In this document: positions 1 through 8,982 of the stretch, piece by piece
Numbering within the stretch: position 1 is the first letter of the stretch
Layout of the letters: the number at the start of each line of letters is the position of its first letter
Source: UBA11612 sp963662375
Lineage (GTDB): Bacteria > Pseudomonadota > Alphaproteobacteria > Rhodospirillales > Rhodospirillaceae
DNA: 64,000 bases
Reading direction: 5' to 3'
Assembly (NCBI GenBank): GCA_963662375.2
Contig: CAXXRP010000015.1
Span: forward strand, 470,747 to 534,746
The notes under the pieces: model-generated
Databases searched by the model: none
Seen by the model: only the letters and a program-made list of their open reading frames with translations
What the model was told of the DNA's origin: nothing
Program-made: the position numbers and the translations under genes

Positions 1-1
1 G

Positions 2-403
2 GCTCTTAAGGATGATACAGCAGGCTTAAAACAGTTGGCGTTGAGCGGTGCGGTGACGATGGGATCGACCTATGGGCTCAAGTATGCGGTCAACGATACC
101 CGGCAAAACGGCAAAACCCGCTCTTTTCCCTCGGGGCACACGTCTTTCGCTTTTGCCGGTGCTGCCTTTGTCTATAAACGCTACGGCTGGAAATGGGGGC
201 TCCCCGCGGAAATCGCCGCAGCCGCAGTTGCCTACAGCCGGGTGGATGCCAATGCCCATCGCTGGCGCGATGTGCTCGCCTCGGCGGGTATTGCGCATGC
301 ATCTGCATACTTTCTGGTGGAACACCTTGACGACCGCGTAACTTTGATGCCGTTCGTTGACGAGCGAGGAGCATTGGGTATCGCCGGCATGGTACGGTTC
401 TAG
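2..403 (+). CDS. PAP2-family phosphatase (C-terminal part, cut by window edge)
   Basis: The reading frame is open from the first base, so the N-terminus lies outside the window. The visible part carries the PAP2 signature in order: K-x6-R (followed by Q rather than the usual P), then PSGH, then S-R-x5-H-x3-D, which supplies the catalytic histidines and aspartate of the vanadium-haloperoxidase-like fold. Such enzymes dephosphorylate lipid phosphates (undecaprenyl diphosphate, phosphatidic acid, lipid A), usually at the membrane or in the periplasm. The substrate cannot be told from this fragment. The gene ends with TAG and abuts a decayed gene on the opposite strand. Confidence 0.8.
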   Translation, partial: ALKDDTAGLKQLALSGAVTMGSTYGLKYAVNDTRQNGKTRSFPSGHTSFAFAGAAFVYKRYGWKWGLPAEIAAAAVAYSRVDANAHRWRDVLASAGIAHASAYFLVEHLDDRVTLMPFVDERGALGIAGMVRF

Positions 404-408
404 TCAAA

Positions 409-702
409 TTAACCGGTTGCCTTGACATGCGCCCGTGACAGGACTCGTGCTGGCAGGATATGAAGGGTCACAGTTGTGCCGGCTTCGCGCACGCTGCTGA
501 GAGACATTGTGCCGCCGCGCAGCTTAATGAGCTGGTCGGCTAAGGGTAAGCCGAGGCCAGTGCCCTGAACCCCGCGCCGCTCAGCGTCGCGACACTATGC
601 AAATGGTTTCAAAACCTCGTTCAACTCATCCTCGGCGATGCCGATGCCGGCGTCCGTTACGCGGACAATGATCCAGCGTCGACCAAAGCGGTGGCCTGCG
701 TT
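409..702 (-). pseudogene. Sensor histidine kinase, C-terminal ATPase-domain relic
   Basis: Minus-strand translation gives two boxes of a histidine-kinase ATPase domain: a G1-type DAGIGI motif and a G2-type GTGLGLPLADQLIKL motif, correctly spaced. An amber codon (complement of 595-597) interrupts them, at a position where this family usually has Gln. A further in-frame stop (703-705) closes the frame upstream, and no N-box, HisKA or sensor region is present in this frame. This is a fragment of a dead two-component kinase. It lies tail to tail with the PAP2 gene and downstream of tldD. Confidence 0.7.
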
Positions 703-753
703 TCACCTATCGCTGGCCCCAGCACCTGTGTTTGGCAATATCTTGGCGCGACG

Positions 754-2187
<1,434 letters not shown>

Positions 2188-2191
2188 TTCG

Positions 2192-3277
2192 CTACTCCGC
2201 GGGGTTTATGTGAAGGCGTGCGGCAGCAGGTGCCGCAGCCGAGGTCCGCACCTCATATGCCAGACATAAGGCAATTGTGAACAGAATCAATGCTCCCGCC
2301 TGGTGCGCGAGTGCCAGTCCAATGGGCACCACCATCAGGAGCGTCGAAATGCCGAGGACTGCTTGAAGCAGAGCCATGACCAGAAGACGATTAACCAAAG
2401 CCCGCGCCCGGATGCCGAGGTCGATTGCGCGGGCATGCCACCATGTTGCAGCAATGAGAATAACAAGGGAAACGGCCAGCACGCGGTGATTGAACTGAAC
2501 CGTCAGGACGTCTTCGAACAGGGCGATGTACCAGGGTTGTGGACCATATAGCCCGTCAGGAATTAACTGGCCGTCCATGAGCGGGAACGTGTTGTAGATC
2601 GGACCAGCATTTCCCCCGGCGACAAATGCCCCCGACATGGTGACGAGCAGCACGGCAGTGGTAACGCCTAGGGTGAGGCGGGCGAAACGGGAGTCCGAGT
2701 TTACCGGTCCGGTCGTGTGCCGCGTAATCCGAAACAGATCCAACGCGACCCATAGAATGAGCGCGTAAACGACGAACGCTAGGATGAGATGCGCGGCCAG
2801 CCGGTACTGACTGACGTCGGGCCGGTCCTGCAAGCCGCTGGCGACCATGAACCAGCCGAGCGCGCCTTGGGCCCCACCGAGCGCGAACAGGCCCACCAAT
2901 TTCAGCGCCAACGGCCGATCCACCGCGCGCTTATAGAGAAACCATGCAAACGGCGCGGCGAACACGATACCGATAAGACGTCCCCAAAGACGGTGAATAA
3001 ATTCCAGCCAATAGATGCCTTTGAAATCCGCGACGGTCATCCACGAGTTCTTTTTCAAGAACTCCGGTGATTGCTGATAGCCTTGAAACTCCGACTGCCA
3101 CTGGGCTTCGTTCATAGGTGGCATGACGGTGAGCGGCTTCCATTCCACCATAGATAGGCCAGACTCAGTGAGGCGCGTTGCACCCCCAAGGATAACCATG
3201 ACGAAGATCATGGCCGCACACACCGCGAGCCACCAAGCGATAGGGCGGACATAGGGACCGGGCAGCGTTAGCGTCAT
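2192..3277 (-). CDS. ctaA: Heme A synthase (CtaA/COX15)
   Basis: This multi-pass inner-membrane protein of 361 residues oxidises the C8 methyl of heme O to give heme A for aa3-type cytochrome oxidases. Four histidines that would ligate the two hemes are seen in conserved contexts: H95 (EFIHR), H163 (AAHL), H264 (QFNHR) and H325 (ALAHQ). The Cys pair of the Bacillus type is absent, as expected for the proteobacterial/mitochondrial COX15 class. It is the first gene of a likely ctaA-tldD operon. The start at 3277 directly precedes the first transmembrane helix. Confidence 0.94.
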   Translation of the reverse strand: MTLTLPGPYVRPIAWWLAVCAAMIFVMVILGGATRLTESGLSMVEWKPLTVMPPMNEAQWQSEFQGYQQSPEFLKKNSWMTVADFKGIYWLEFIHRLWGRLIGIVFAAPFAWFLYKRAVDRPLALKLVGLFALGGAQGALGWFMVASGLQDRPDVSQYRLAAHLILAFVVYALILWVALDLFRITRHTTGPVNSDSRFARLTLGVTTAVLLVTMSGAFVAGGNAGPIYNTFPLMDGQLIPDGLYGPQPWYIALFEDVLTVQFNHRVLAVSLVILIAATWWHARAIDLGIRARALVNRLLVMALLQAVLGISTLLMVVPIGLALAHQAGALILFTIALCLAYEVRTSAAAPAAARLHINPAE

Positions 3278-3423
3278 GAGTGGAGCCTCCGGCTGACGAA
3301 GGGTTAGGATTTAGGCCAACGGGCAAACCCGCACAAGGCTGGTGCTCCGCCCGAGCCCGCTTTGCTTTGGGCAGCGAGGCGTGTATACGGCGGAAACTCT
3401 TATCGTCTGGCGCCGGAGTCCCG

Positions 3424-4197
3424 ATGGCCGAAACTGCCCCTCGATCTGTCAACCTCGAACTGTCTGTTGTTGTTCCCGTAAAGGATGAGGCGGGAAATAC
3501 TGCGCCTCTCGTCGGCGAGATCGACGCCGCCATATTGGAGCCACTCACCTATGAGATTGTCATCGTTGACGATGGTTCCGACGATGGAACGGGCCATGAG
3601 GCGGACACCTTATCCGGCGTACATGCCCATGTGCGTGTACTGCATCATGCGCGGTGCTGTGGACAAAGTCAGGCGACGATCAGCGGCGCCCTCGCTGCCC
3701 ACGGCGAATGGATAATCACGATCGACGGGGACAACCAAAACGTGCCTGCGGACATTGCCAAACTTTTGGACGCGCGAGCCAGCGCGGGTGTCGATGCCTC
3801 GCGGACTCTGTTTATCGGTCATCGCGCGGTTCGGCGGGACGGCGCCGCCCGGCACGTCGCCTCAAAGATCGCCAACGGAATCCGTGGCCTTCTGTTGGGC
3901 GACCGGACGCCTGATTCCGGCTGCGGCCTAAAGCTTATCCGGCGCGACTTGTTTCTCGCGCTGCCGCGGTTTGATGCCTTGCACCGTTTTATGCCCGCGC
4001 TGGTCATACGGGCGGGCGGGCGGGTCGTCTCCGTGCCGGTGGGCCATCGCCCACGAAGCCAGGGTTTATCGAAATACGGCATCTGGCGACGCGGCGCGAT
4101 GGGCATTATTGATTTGTTGGGGGTGGCTTGGCTGCAGTTGCGGCACTCGCGGCCCGCAATTCAATCGGGTCATGATAGAGATAAAACAAGAGGATGA
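3424..4197 (+). CDS. Family 2 glycosyltransferase (dolichol-phosphate mannose synthase-like)
   Basis: I take the ATG at 3424, giving 257 residues, because the GT-A fold begins just after it (LSVVVPVKDE); an upstream in-frame start at 3280 adds only unconserved sequence. The nucleotide-binding VDDGSDDGT (about residues 48-56) and the DGD metal-binding motif (101-103) are intact. Enzymes of this type transfer a sugar to polyprenyl phosphate. The C-terminus lacks the paired transmembrane helices of the ArnC/GtrB group. The next gene encodes an LpxB N-terminal-like membrane protein. In many Alphaproteobacteria this pair is followed by a GT39/ArnT-type transferase, which is missing here. A role in envelope or lipid A decoration is inferred from that association. 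Confidence 0.85.
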   Translation: MAETAPRSVNLELSVVVPVKDEAGNTAPLVGEIDAAILEPLTYEIVIVDDGSDDGTGHEADTLSGVHAHVRVLHHARCCGQSQATISGALAAHGEWIITIDGDNQNVPADIAKLLDARASAGVDASRTLFIGHRAVRRDGAARHVASKIANGIRGLLLGDRTPDSGCGLKLIRRDLFLALPRFDALHRFMPALVIRAGGRVVSVPVGHRPRSQGLSKYGIWRRGAMGIIDLLGVAWLQLRHSRPAIQSGHDRDKTRG

Positions 4198-4230
4198 CCG
4201 TATCAGCACCATCAACTTAAGGAGCTTTCC

Positions 4231-4545
4231 ATGAGCTGGTTCTTCACGTGGTTCCTGACCATGAATATCTGGAAGTTCGTCGGGCTTCTGGGCCAGATGG
4301 TCTTTGGCTCCCGATTTTTCGTGCAGTGGATTGCCACTGAGCGCATGAAGCGCAGCGTCATTCCCTTGGCTTTCTGGCACCTCAGCCTGACGGGCGGTGT
4401 GCTGACGTTCGCCTACGCCATTTATATTCGCGAACCGGTGTTCATCATTGCCCAGCTTGGGGGGATCGTCATTTATAGCCGCAACCTCTATTTCATCTAT
4501 CGGGACCGGCGGCCCCATCCTTTGCTAGGGCCGGACTGGGACTAG
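4231..4545 (+). CDS. Small membrane protein with lipid-A-disaccharide synthase N-terminal-like domain (LAB_N)
   Basis: This 104-residue protein with about three transmembrane helices matches the LAB_N domain found at the N-terminus of some LpxB proteins and as stand-alone proteins. Recognisable features are the WKFVGLLGQMVFGSRFFVQW helix, the PLAFWHLSLTGG stretch and the IYSRNLYFIYR helix. An AAGGAG ribosome binding site lies 6 bp before the ATG. It is 33 bp downstream of the glycosyltransferase and almost certainly in its operon. The exact biochemical role is unknown; it is thought to help process polyprenyl- or lipid-linked sugars at the membrane. Confidence 0.85.
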   Translation: MSWFFTWFLTMNIWKFVGLLGQMVFGSRFFVQWIATERMKRSVIPLAFWHLSLTGGVLTFAYAIYIREPVFIIAQLGGIVIYSRNLYFIYRDRRPHPLLGPDWD

Positions 4546-4587
4546 GCACCCCCTGGCCATTCCGCGAAAAGTTATCCACTGGACCCC

Positions 4588-4616
4588 TTGACTCGCTAGG
4601 GCCGCCACACTACCTA
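4588..4616 (+). promoter_or_regulatory. Predicted sigma70 promoter of groESL
   Basis: TTGACT (4588-4593), a 17-bp spacer and TACCTA (4611-4616) form a good vegetative promoter. Transcription would start inside the CIRCE element that follows immediately, the usual geometry for HrcA repression. Confidence 0.6.
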
Positions 4617-4618
4617 CA

Positions 4619-4645
4619 CTGGCACTCGACATGGGGGAGTGCTAA
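4619..4645 (+). promoter_or_regulatory. CIRCE element (HrcA operator)
   Basis: Inverted repeat CTGGCACTC-N9-GAGTGCTAA, one arm perfect and the other differing at two positions from the TTAGCACTC consensus. HrcA binding here would repress groESL until heat shock. The element lies about 58 bp upstream of the groES start codon. Confidence 0.92.
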
Positions 4646-4702
4646 CACCCGCCGTGTATTCACAAAAATACAATTAAAATCAATATATTGATGGAGGATT
4701 GA

Positions 4703-4990
4703 ATGAAGTTTCGACCATTGCACGACCGGGTTCTGGTGAAGCGGGTCGACTCCGACACCAAAACCGCAGGTGGAATCATCATTCCCGACACGGCTCAGGA
4801 AAAGCCCATGGAGGGCAAAGTGATCGCAGTCGGGAGAGGCGCTCGGGGCGAGGACGGAAAGATCCAGCCTCTCGACGTGAAGAAGGGTGATAGCATCCTC
4901 TTCGGTAAATGGTCGGGTACTGAAGTGAAGGTCGACGGCGACGAGCTGTTGATCATGAAAGAGTCCGACATCATGGGTATCATCCAATAA
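4703..4990 (+). CDS. groES: Co-chaperonin GroES
   Basis: At 95 residues it has the standard length of the 10-kDa co-chaperonin, starting MKFRPLHDRVLVKR. The mobile loop region (TAGGIIIPDTAQEKP) that contacts GroEL is intact. It caps the GroEL cage during ATP-dependent folding of cytoplasmic proteins. The gene follows a CIRCE operator and sigma70-type promoter and is 42 bp from groEL. A GGAGG ribosome binding site sits 7 bp before the ATG. Confidence 0.98.
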   Translation: MKFRPLHDRVLVKRVDSDTKTAGGIIIPDTAQEKPMEGKVIAVGRGARGEDGKIQPLDVKKGDSILFGKWSGTEVKVDGDELLIMKESDIMGIIQ

Positions 4991-5032
4991 GGCCACTGCC
5001 GACAAGAGATTATTACGGAAGGGACACAAAAC

Positions 5033-6694
5033 ATGTCTGTTAAAGAAGTAAAATTTTCGACGGATGCGCGCGATCGCATGTTGCGCGGCGTCGATGTCCT
5101 CGCGAATGCGGTGAGGATTACGTTAGGCCCCAAGGGCCGCAATGTCGTCCTTGATAAAGCGTTCGGCTCGCCGCGCATCACCAAAGACGGTGTGACGGTC
5201 GCCAAGGAGATCGAACTGAAGGACAAGTTCGAGAACATGGGCGCTCAGATGATCAAGGAGGTGGCGTCCAAGACCAATGACTTGGCCGGCGATGGCACCA
5301 CCACGGCGACGTTGCTCGCCCAAGCCTTCGTGCGTGAGGGCTTTAAGGCGGTCGCCGCCGGCATGAACCCAATGGATCTGAAGCGTGGCATCGAAAAGGC
5401 CAGTGGAGTGGTTGTCGAATATCTGGAGCAAATATCGAAGAAGGTGAAGACCAGCAATGAAATCGCTCAGGTAGGCACCATCGCCGCCAACGGCGAGAAG
5501 GACATTGGCGACATCATCGCCAAGGCCATGGATAAAGTGGGCAAAGAAGGCGTCATCACCGTCGAAGAGGCCAAAGGTCTTGAGACGGAACTCGATGTTG
5601 TCGAAGGTATGCAGTTCGACCGCGGGTACCTGTCACCCTACTTCATCACCAATGCCGACAAGATGACCGTAGATCTTCAAAATCCATACATCCTGATCCA
5701 CGAGAAGAAGCTCAGCAGCTTGCAGGCCCTGCTGCCGGTTCTAGAATCTGTGGTTCAGGCGTCTCGCCCTCTGCTTATCATCGCAGAAGATATTGAAGGC
5801 GAAGCTTTGGCGACCCTGGTTGTCAACAAACTGCGCGGCGGCCTGAAGGTCGCGGCGGTAAAGGCCCCTGGTTTCGGCGACCGCCGCAAAGCCATGCTGG
5901 AAGATATTGCCGTGCTGACCTCCGGCCAAGTGATCTCCGAAGATCTCGGCATCAAGCTCGAGAGCGTGACCTTGGATATGATGGGTCAAGCGAAGAACGT
6001 TCACATCGACAAGGAAAACACGACCATCATTGACGGCGCCGGTAAGAAGACCGAGATCAAGGCTCGTTGTGAGCAGATCCGTAAGCAGTCGGAAGATACC
6101 ACCTCTGACTATGACAAGGAGAAGCTCCAAGAACGCTTGGCCAAGCTGGCCGGCGGTGTTGCCGTGATTCGCGTTGGCGGCGCCACGGAAATGGAAGTGA
6201 AAGAAAAGAAGGACCGCGTTGACGACGCTCTTCATGCCACGCGCGCTGCGGTGGAAGAGGGCATCGTTCCGGGCGGCGGCGTTGGGTTGCTTCGTGCAAT
6301 CAAGGCGTTAACCGGCATTCGCACCAGCAACGGGGATCAGAAGATGGGCATCGAAATTGTCCGCCGCGCTCTCCCTATGCCGTTACGTCAGATCGCTGAG
6401 AACGTCGGCGAAGACGGCGCCGTCGTGGCGGGTAAGGTTCTTGAGTCCAAGGAAGTCAACTTCGGCTACGACGCCCAGACTGAAAAATACGTGGATATGG
6501 TGAAGTCCGGCATCATCGACCCAACCAAGGTCGTGCGCGTGGCTCTGCAGGATGCGGCCTCTATCGCCGGTCTGCTCGTCACCACCGAAGCCATGGTGGC
6601 TGAAGTCCCGAAAAAGGATGAAGCGGCCATGCCTCCTGGCGGTGGCGGCGGCGGCGGCGGCGGCATGGGTGATATGGGCGGCATGGGCTTCTAA
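5033..6694 (+). CDS. groEL: Chaperonin GroEL
   Basis: This 553-residue HSP60 chaperonin has the ATP-binding GDGTTTATLLAQ motif near residue 85 and the GGG-rich, Met-containing C-terminal tail (GGMGDMGGMGF) that lines the cage. The product forms a 14-mer that folds proteins with GroES in the cytoplasm. It is the second gene of the CIRCE/HrcA-controlled operon and is followed by a strong terminator 30 bp after the stop codon. Nothing in the sequence looks damaged. Confidence 0.98.
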   Translation: MSVKEVKFSTDARDRMLRGVDVLANAVRITLGPKGRNVVLDKAFGSPRITKDGVTVAKEIELKDKFENMGAQMIKEVASKTNDLAGDGTTTATLLAQAFVREGFKAVAAGMNPMDLKRGIEKASGVVVEYLEQISKKVKTSNEIAQVGTIAANGEKDIGDIIAKAMDKVGKEGVITVEEAKGLETELDVVEGMQFDRGYLSPYFITNADKMTVDLQNPYILIHEKKLSSLQALLPVLESVVQASRPLLIIAEDIEGEALATLVVNKLRGGLKVAAVKAPGFGDRRKAMLEDIAVLTSGQVISEDLGIKLESVTLDMMGQAKNVHIDKENTTIIDGAGKKTEIKARCEQIRKQSEDTTSDYDKEKLQERLAKLAGGVAVIRVGGATEMEVKEKKDRVDDALHATRAAVEEGIVPGGGVGLLRAIKALTGIRTSNGDQKMGIEIVRRALPMPLRQIAENVGEDGAVVAGKVLESKEVNFGYDAQTEKYVDMVKSGIIDPTKVVRVALQDAASIAGLLVTTEAMVAEVPKKDEAAMPPGGGGGGGGGMGDMGGMGF

Positions 6695-6724
6695 GCCTGC
6701 GCCTTCCAAAGACGCTGTAAAGAA

Positions 6725-6755
6725 GGGCCGCACCTCTGGGTGCGGCCCTTTTTTT
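6725..6755 (+). terminator. Rho-independent terminator of groESL
   Basis: A perfect 10-bp stem (GGGCCGCACC with GGTGCGGCCC), a 4-nt loop and seven T residues. The decayed ArsR gene on the opposite strand runs towards this hairpin. Confidence 0.9.
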
Positions 6756-6784
6756 CGATATGGCCTTCGTGGTACGTCGGTAGA

Positions 6785-7088
6785 TCACACTACGCACTTC
6801 GCCAGCCACGGGAAGGCTGTAAAGCGGAAATGTCGTCTTCGCCAACGCCGCGCCATTTATCCGATATCGCTGTTCTCGGCCGACACCTTCCGCCGTGACC
6901 AGACCGGCTTGCCTTAACACGCGCAAATGAGGCGAAACCGCCGGACGGCTGATGTTCGGAAACTCCTTCGCTATCGCACCGGCTGTTCGAGTTTCACCGC
7001 GGCGAAGCATTTCCAAAATCGAACGTCTTGTCGGATCGGCAAGGGCGTCGAACGGATCATGGCTGGCGGTGTCGCCGGTTCGGTTCAT
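6785..7088 (-). pseudogene. ArsR-family transcriptional regulator, C-terminus lost
   Basis: The first about 80 codons from the ATG at 7088 encode a convincing ArsR winged helix (DPFDALADPTRRSILEML, then SRPAVSPHLRVLRQAGLV, then the wing ending YRINGAAL). After that the frame becomes meaningless and would run through the groEL terminator. A +1 shift restores a short family-like end (PWLAK) and a TGA at 6785, so a small indel has probably destroyed the C-terminus. The start overlaps the stop of the upstream SRPBCC gene in an ATGA, so the two were a coupled operon. ArsR/SRPBCC pairs are common, normally with the regulator first. Confidence 0.65.
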
Positions 7089-7570
7089 GCCTGCTCGACA
7101 ATCCTCTTTAGGGCACCGAGCAGTGTCATGCTCCACCCGCCCTCGTAGCCGGAATGATCATCGATTGCGCCTGCGTGCTCGAAGCCGTGGTGCAAGAGCT
7201 CCACCACCGTGCCGTCCAGTGCAGGTGAAAGGCGAAGCGTTACTAGGGTGGGTTTTAACCAACCGGGGTTGGGAAACCAGTCTCTCTCATAGGTCAGTTC
7301 CTGCTCGGGCTTGAACGCTATGATCTTAACGCCAAACCGGACAGCCTCACCGTCAAACTAAACTTCCATCTCGATCCAACCGCCCTCGCGAGGCTCGTAC
7401 TTGATGAGTTGCTGGCCCTATCCCGAGCCGGCCTTGGGCTCGCCAAAGAGTACGCCCCACCATCCATTCATGCGCTCGAGGGTGGTTAACTCTTCCCAAA
7501 CACGGCTAGGACTCGCTTTGATGTGGATGGATCGGCGGACGACAAGAAAGCTTTCAACCGTGCCAGTCAT
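7085..7570 (-). pseudogene. SRPBCC/AHSA1-type (START-like) protein with two amber codons
   Basis: Translation from the ATG at 7570 gives about 161 codons with the usual SRPBCC landmarks: an N-terminal VRRSIHIKASPSRVWEEL strand-helix, EPREGGWIEMEV in the middle and a GFEHAG...GGWSMTLLGALKRIVEQ C-terminal helix. Two in-frame TAG codons interrupt it at codons 51 and 71, while the rest of the frame is undamaged. Genes elsewhere in the window end normally with TAG, so these are best read as nonsense mutations in a recently inactivated gene. Confidence 0.75.
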
Positions 7571-7725
7571 AGTGGCCTTCTGAAAGTACAGACAATGTGT
7601 AACATATTAGTCACATATTGTCTGATGCCTATTGCGGGAGTGTGCCCCTGACGCGATGTCCGGTCTTGCGTTCGGCGCGTTCATGGCGCACGAAAATGCC
7701 TAAATCTCAACTCCAAGGCACCTCC

Positions 7726-8274
7726 ATGTCCGTCGCACCGTCGCCATCGTTTCTAAAAGTCATCGGGTTATTGCTGCTGTTCTCGTTGGCGCCGGGGACC
7801 CTCTATGTTTTGTACACGCGTACGGGTGGTCCCGAATCGAAGAAGGAATTGGCGTTCCAGAAGAAAATGCGTTACGCGCTGATGTCTGGTTCTGAGACTC
7901 TGGACCTTGCTCCATTGACGGTCTGGCCGTGGATTAAGGTCTGCGCTCTTGACAGCGGGATCACGGAAACGGAACTGACCGCGCTGACCGGATTCGAGTA
8001 CGAGCACTTCGGCGAGCTGCATTGGCTGCATCTGGCGGACCATTGGACTCTTCTGTTCGTGGACAGCGAGCGGGAGGCTAATTGGGGTATGGCCCGACCC
8101 GTCACGCCGGTGCGTATTCTGCGTAAGGAATTAGCAGATTTAGCGTTGCCGCCCGGCGTAAAAGGCCGCTGCGTCGATTTTCAGGAGGAAATAGGTATTT
8201 CGCGGCGGGAAGTGCCCGTGGGCACAAGTCCGATTGTCGTTCGGTTCGACGCTGCGCCGGAAGAGAGCTCATGA
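7726..8274 (+). CDS. Uncharacterised membrane-anchored protein
   Basis: I do not recognise the family. From the ATG at 7726 (an AAGG ribosome binding site 8 bp upstream; other in-frame starts at 7618 and 7696 lack one) the protein has 182 residues. It has one N-terminal hydrophobic helix (about residues 11-28) and a soluble domain of mixed charge, consistent with a single-pass inner-membrane or secreted protein. It overlaps the following GST relic by ATGA, suggesting a former operon. The frame is uninterrupted, so it may still be functional. Confidence 0.5.
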   Translation: MSVAPSPSFLKVIGLLLLFSLAPGTLYVLYTRTGGPESKKELAFQKKMRYALMSGSETLDLAPLTVWPWIKVCALDSGITETELTALTGFEYEHFGELHWLHLADHWTLLFVDSEREANWGMARPVTPVRILRKELADLALPPGVKGRCVDFQEEIGISRREVPVGTSPIVVRFDAAPEESS

Positions 8275-8921
8275 TCTAAGTTCACCCCCTCAACAATTCG
8301 CGATCGCAACGCATTTTATGGCTGCTCGAGGAACTGAAAGTACCCTACAAGATCGTTCCGTATGCGCGGGATGCTAAGACGGTGCCGGCGCCCGAAACCC
8401 TCAATGCAATCCATCCTCTCGGCAAATCTCCGGTCATTCGTGATGGCGATATTGTTTTGCCGGAATCCGGCGCCATCGTGGAATATCTCGTTGACCGCTA
8501 CGGCGCGGGCAGCCTTGCGCCCAAGCCTGATGCGCCCGAACGCGCCCGCTATCTCTACCGGTTGCACTACGCTGAAGGTTCTCTGTGAACCCAGTGTTGC
8601 TCAGTTTTATGCAACGCGGTTTGGTGAGGCCATGGCGCTGATGCGTGGGCGCGTTCGGTCATAGCTTACGCTGCCTCTTGATTGCGCATTGAGGCCGAAC
8701 TGGGTAAGGCATCGTTCCTTCTCGGCGACGATTTGAGGGCCGCCGATGTGCAAATGAGTTTCTCTCTGGAAATGAGCGCGGCGGTTGGCGCAATAGTCCG
8801 CTAACCGAACATCAGCAATTTTCTTGAATGCATCCACGCCAGGCCTGCGTACAAGGTGGCATTGGAAAAGGGTGGCTCCTACGATATGACCGGGATCATG
8901 GTTCCCGCGCCGCGAAAATGA
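8271..8921 (+). pseudogene. Glutathione S-transferase relic
   Basis: The translation opens M-I-stop-V-H, where a GST would have M-I-K/T-V-H, so a TAA has replaced codon 3. It continues with a clear thioredoxin-fold N-terminus (NNSRSQRILWLLEELKVPY, HPLGKSPV, PESGAIVEYLVDRYG). The frame breaks after YAEGSL. The helical C-terminal domain reappears downstream (GKASFLLGDDLRAADVQM) but holds a further TAA. At least three independent lesions show that the gene is dead. GSTs of this kind conjugate or reduce electrophiles with glutathione. Confidence 0.8.
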
Positions 8922-8982
8922 AGCGGGTTACGCTGCGTAAATACGGTGCGCTGGTTTTATGCAAAGGACGTAGCGCCGGAAG

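Noticed and set aside
5123..6733. Long open frames opposite groEL
   Set aside because: They are antisense shadows of a highly expressed GC-rich gene, have no ribosome binding sites and show no family motifs.
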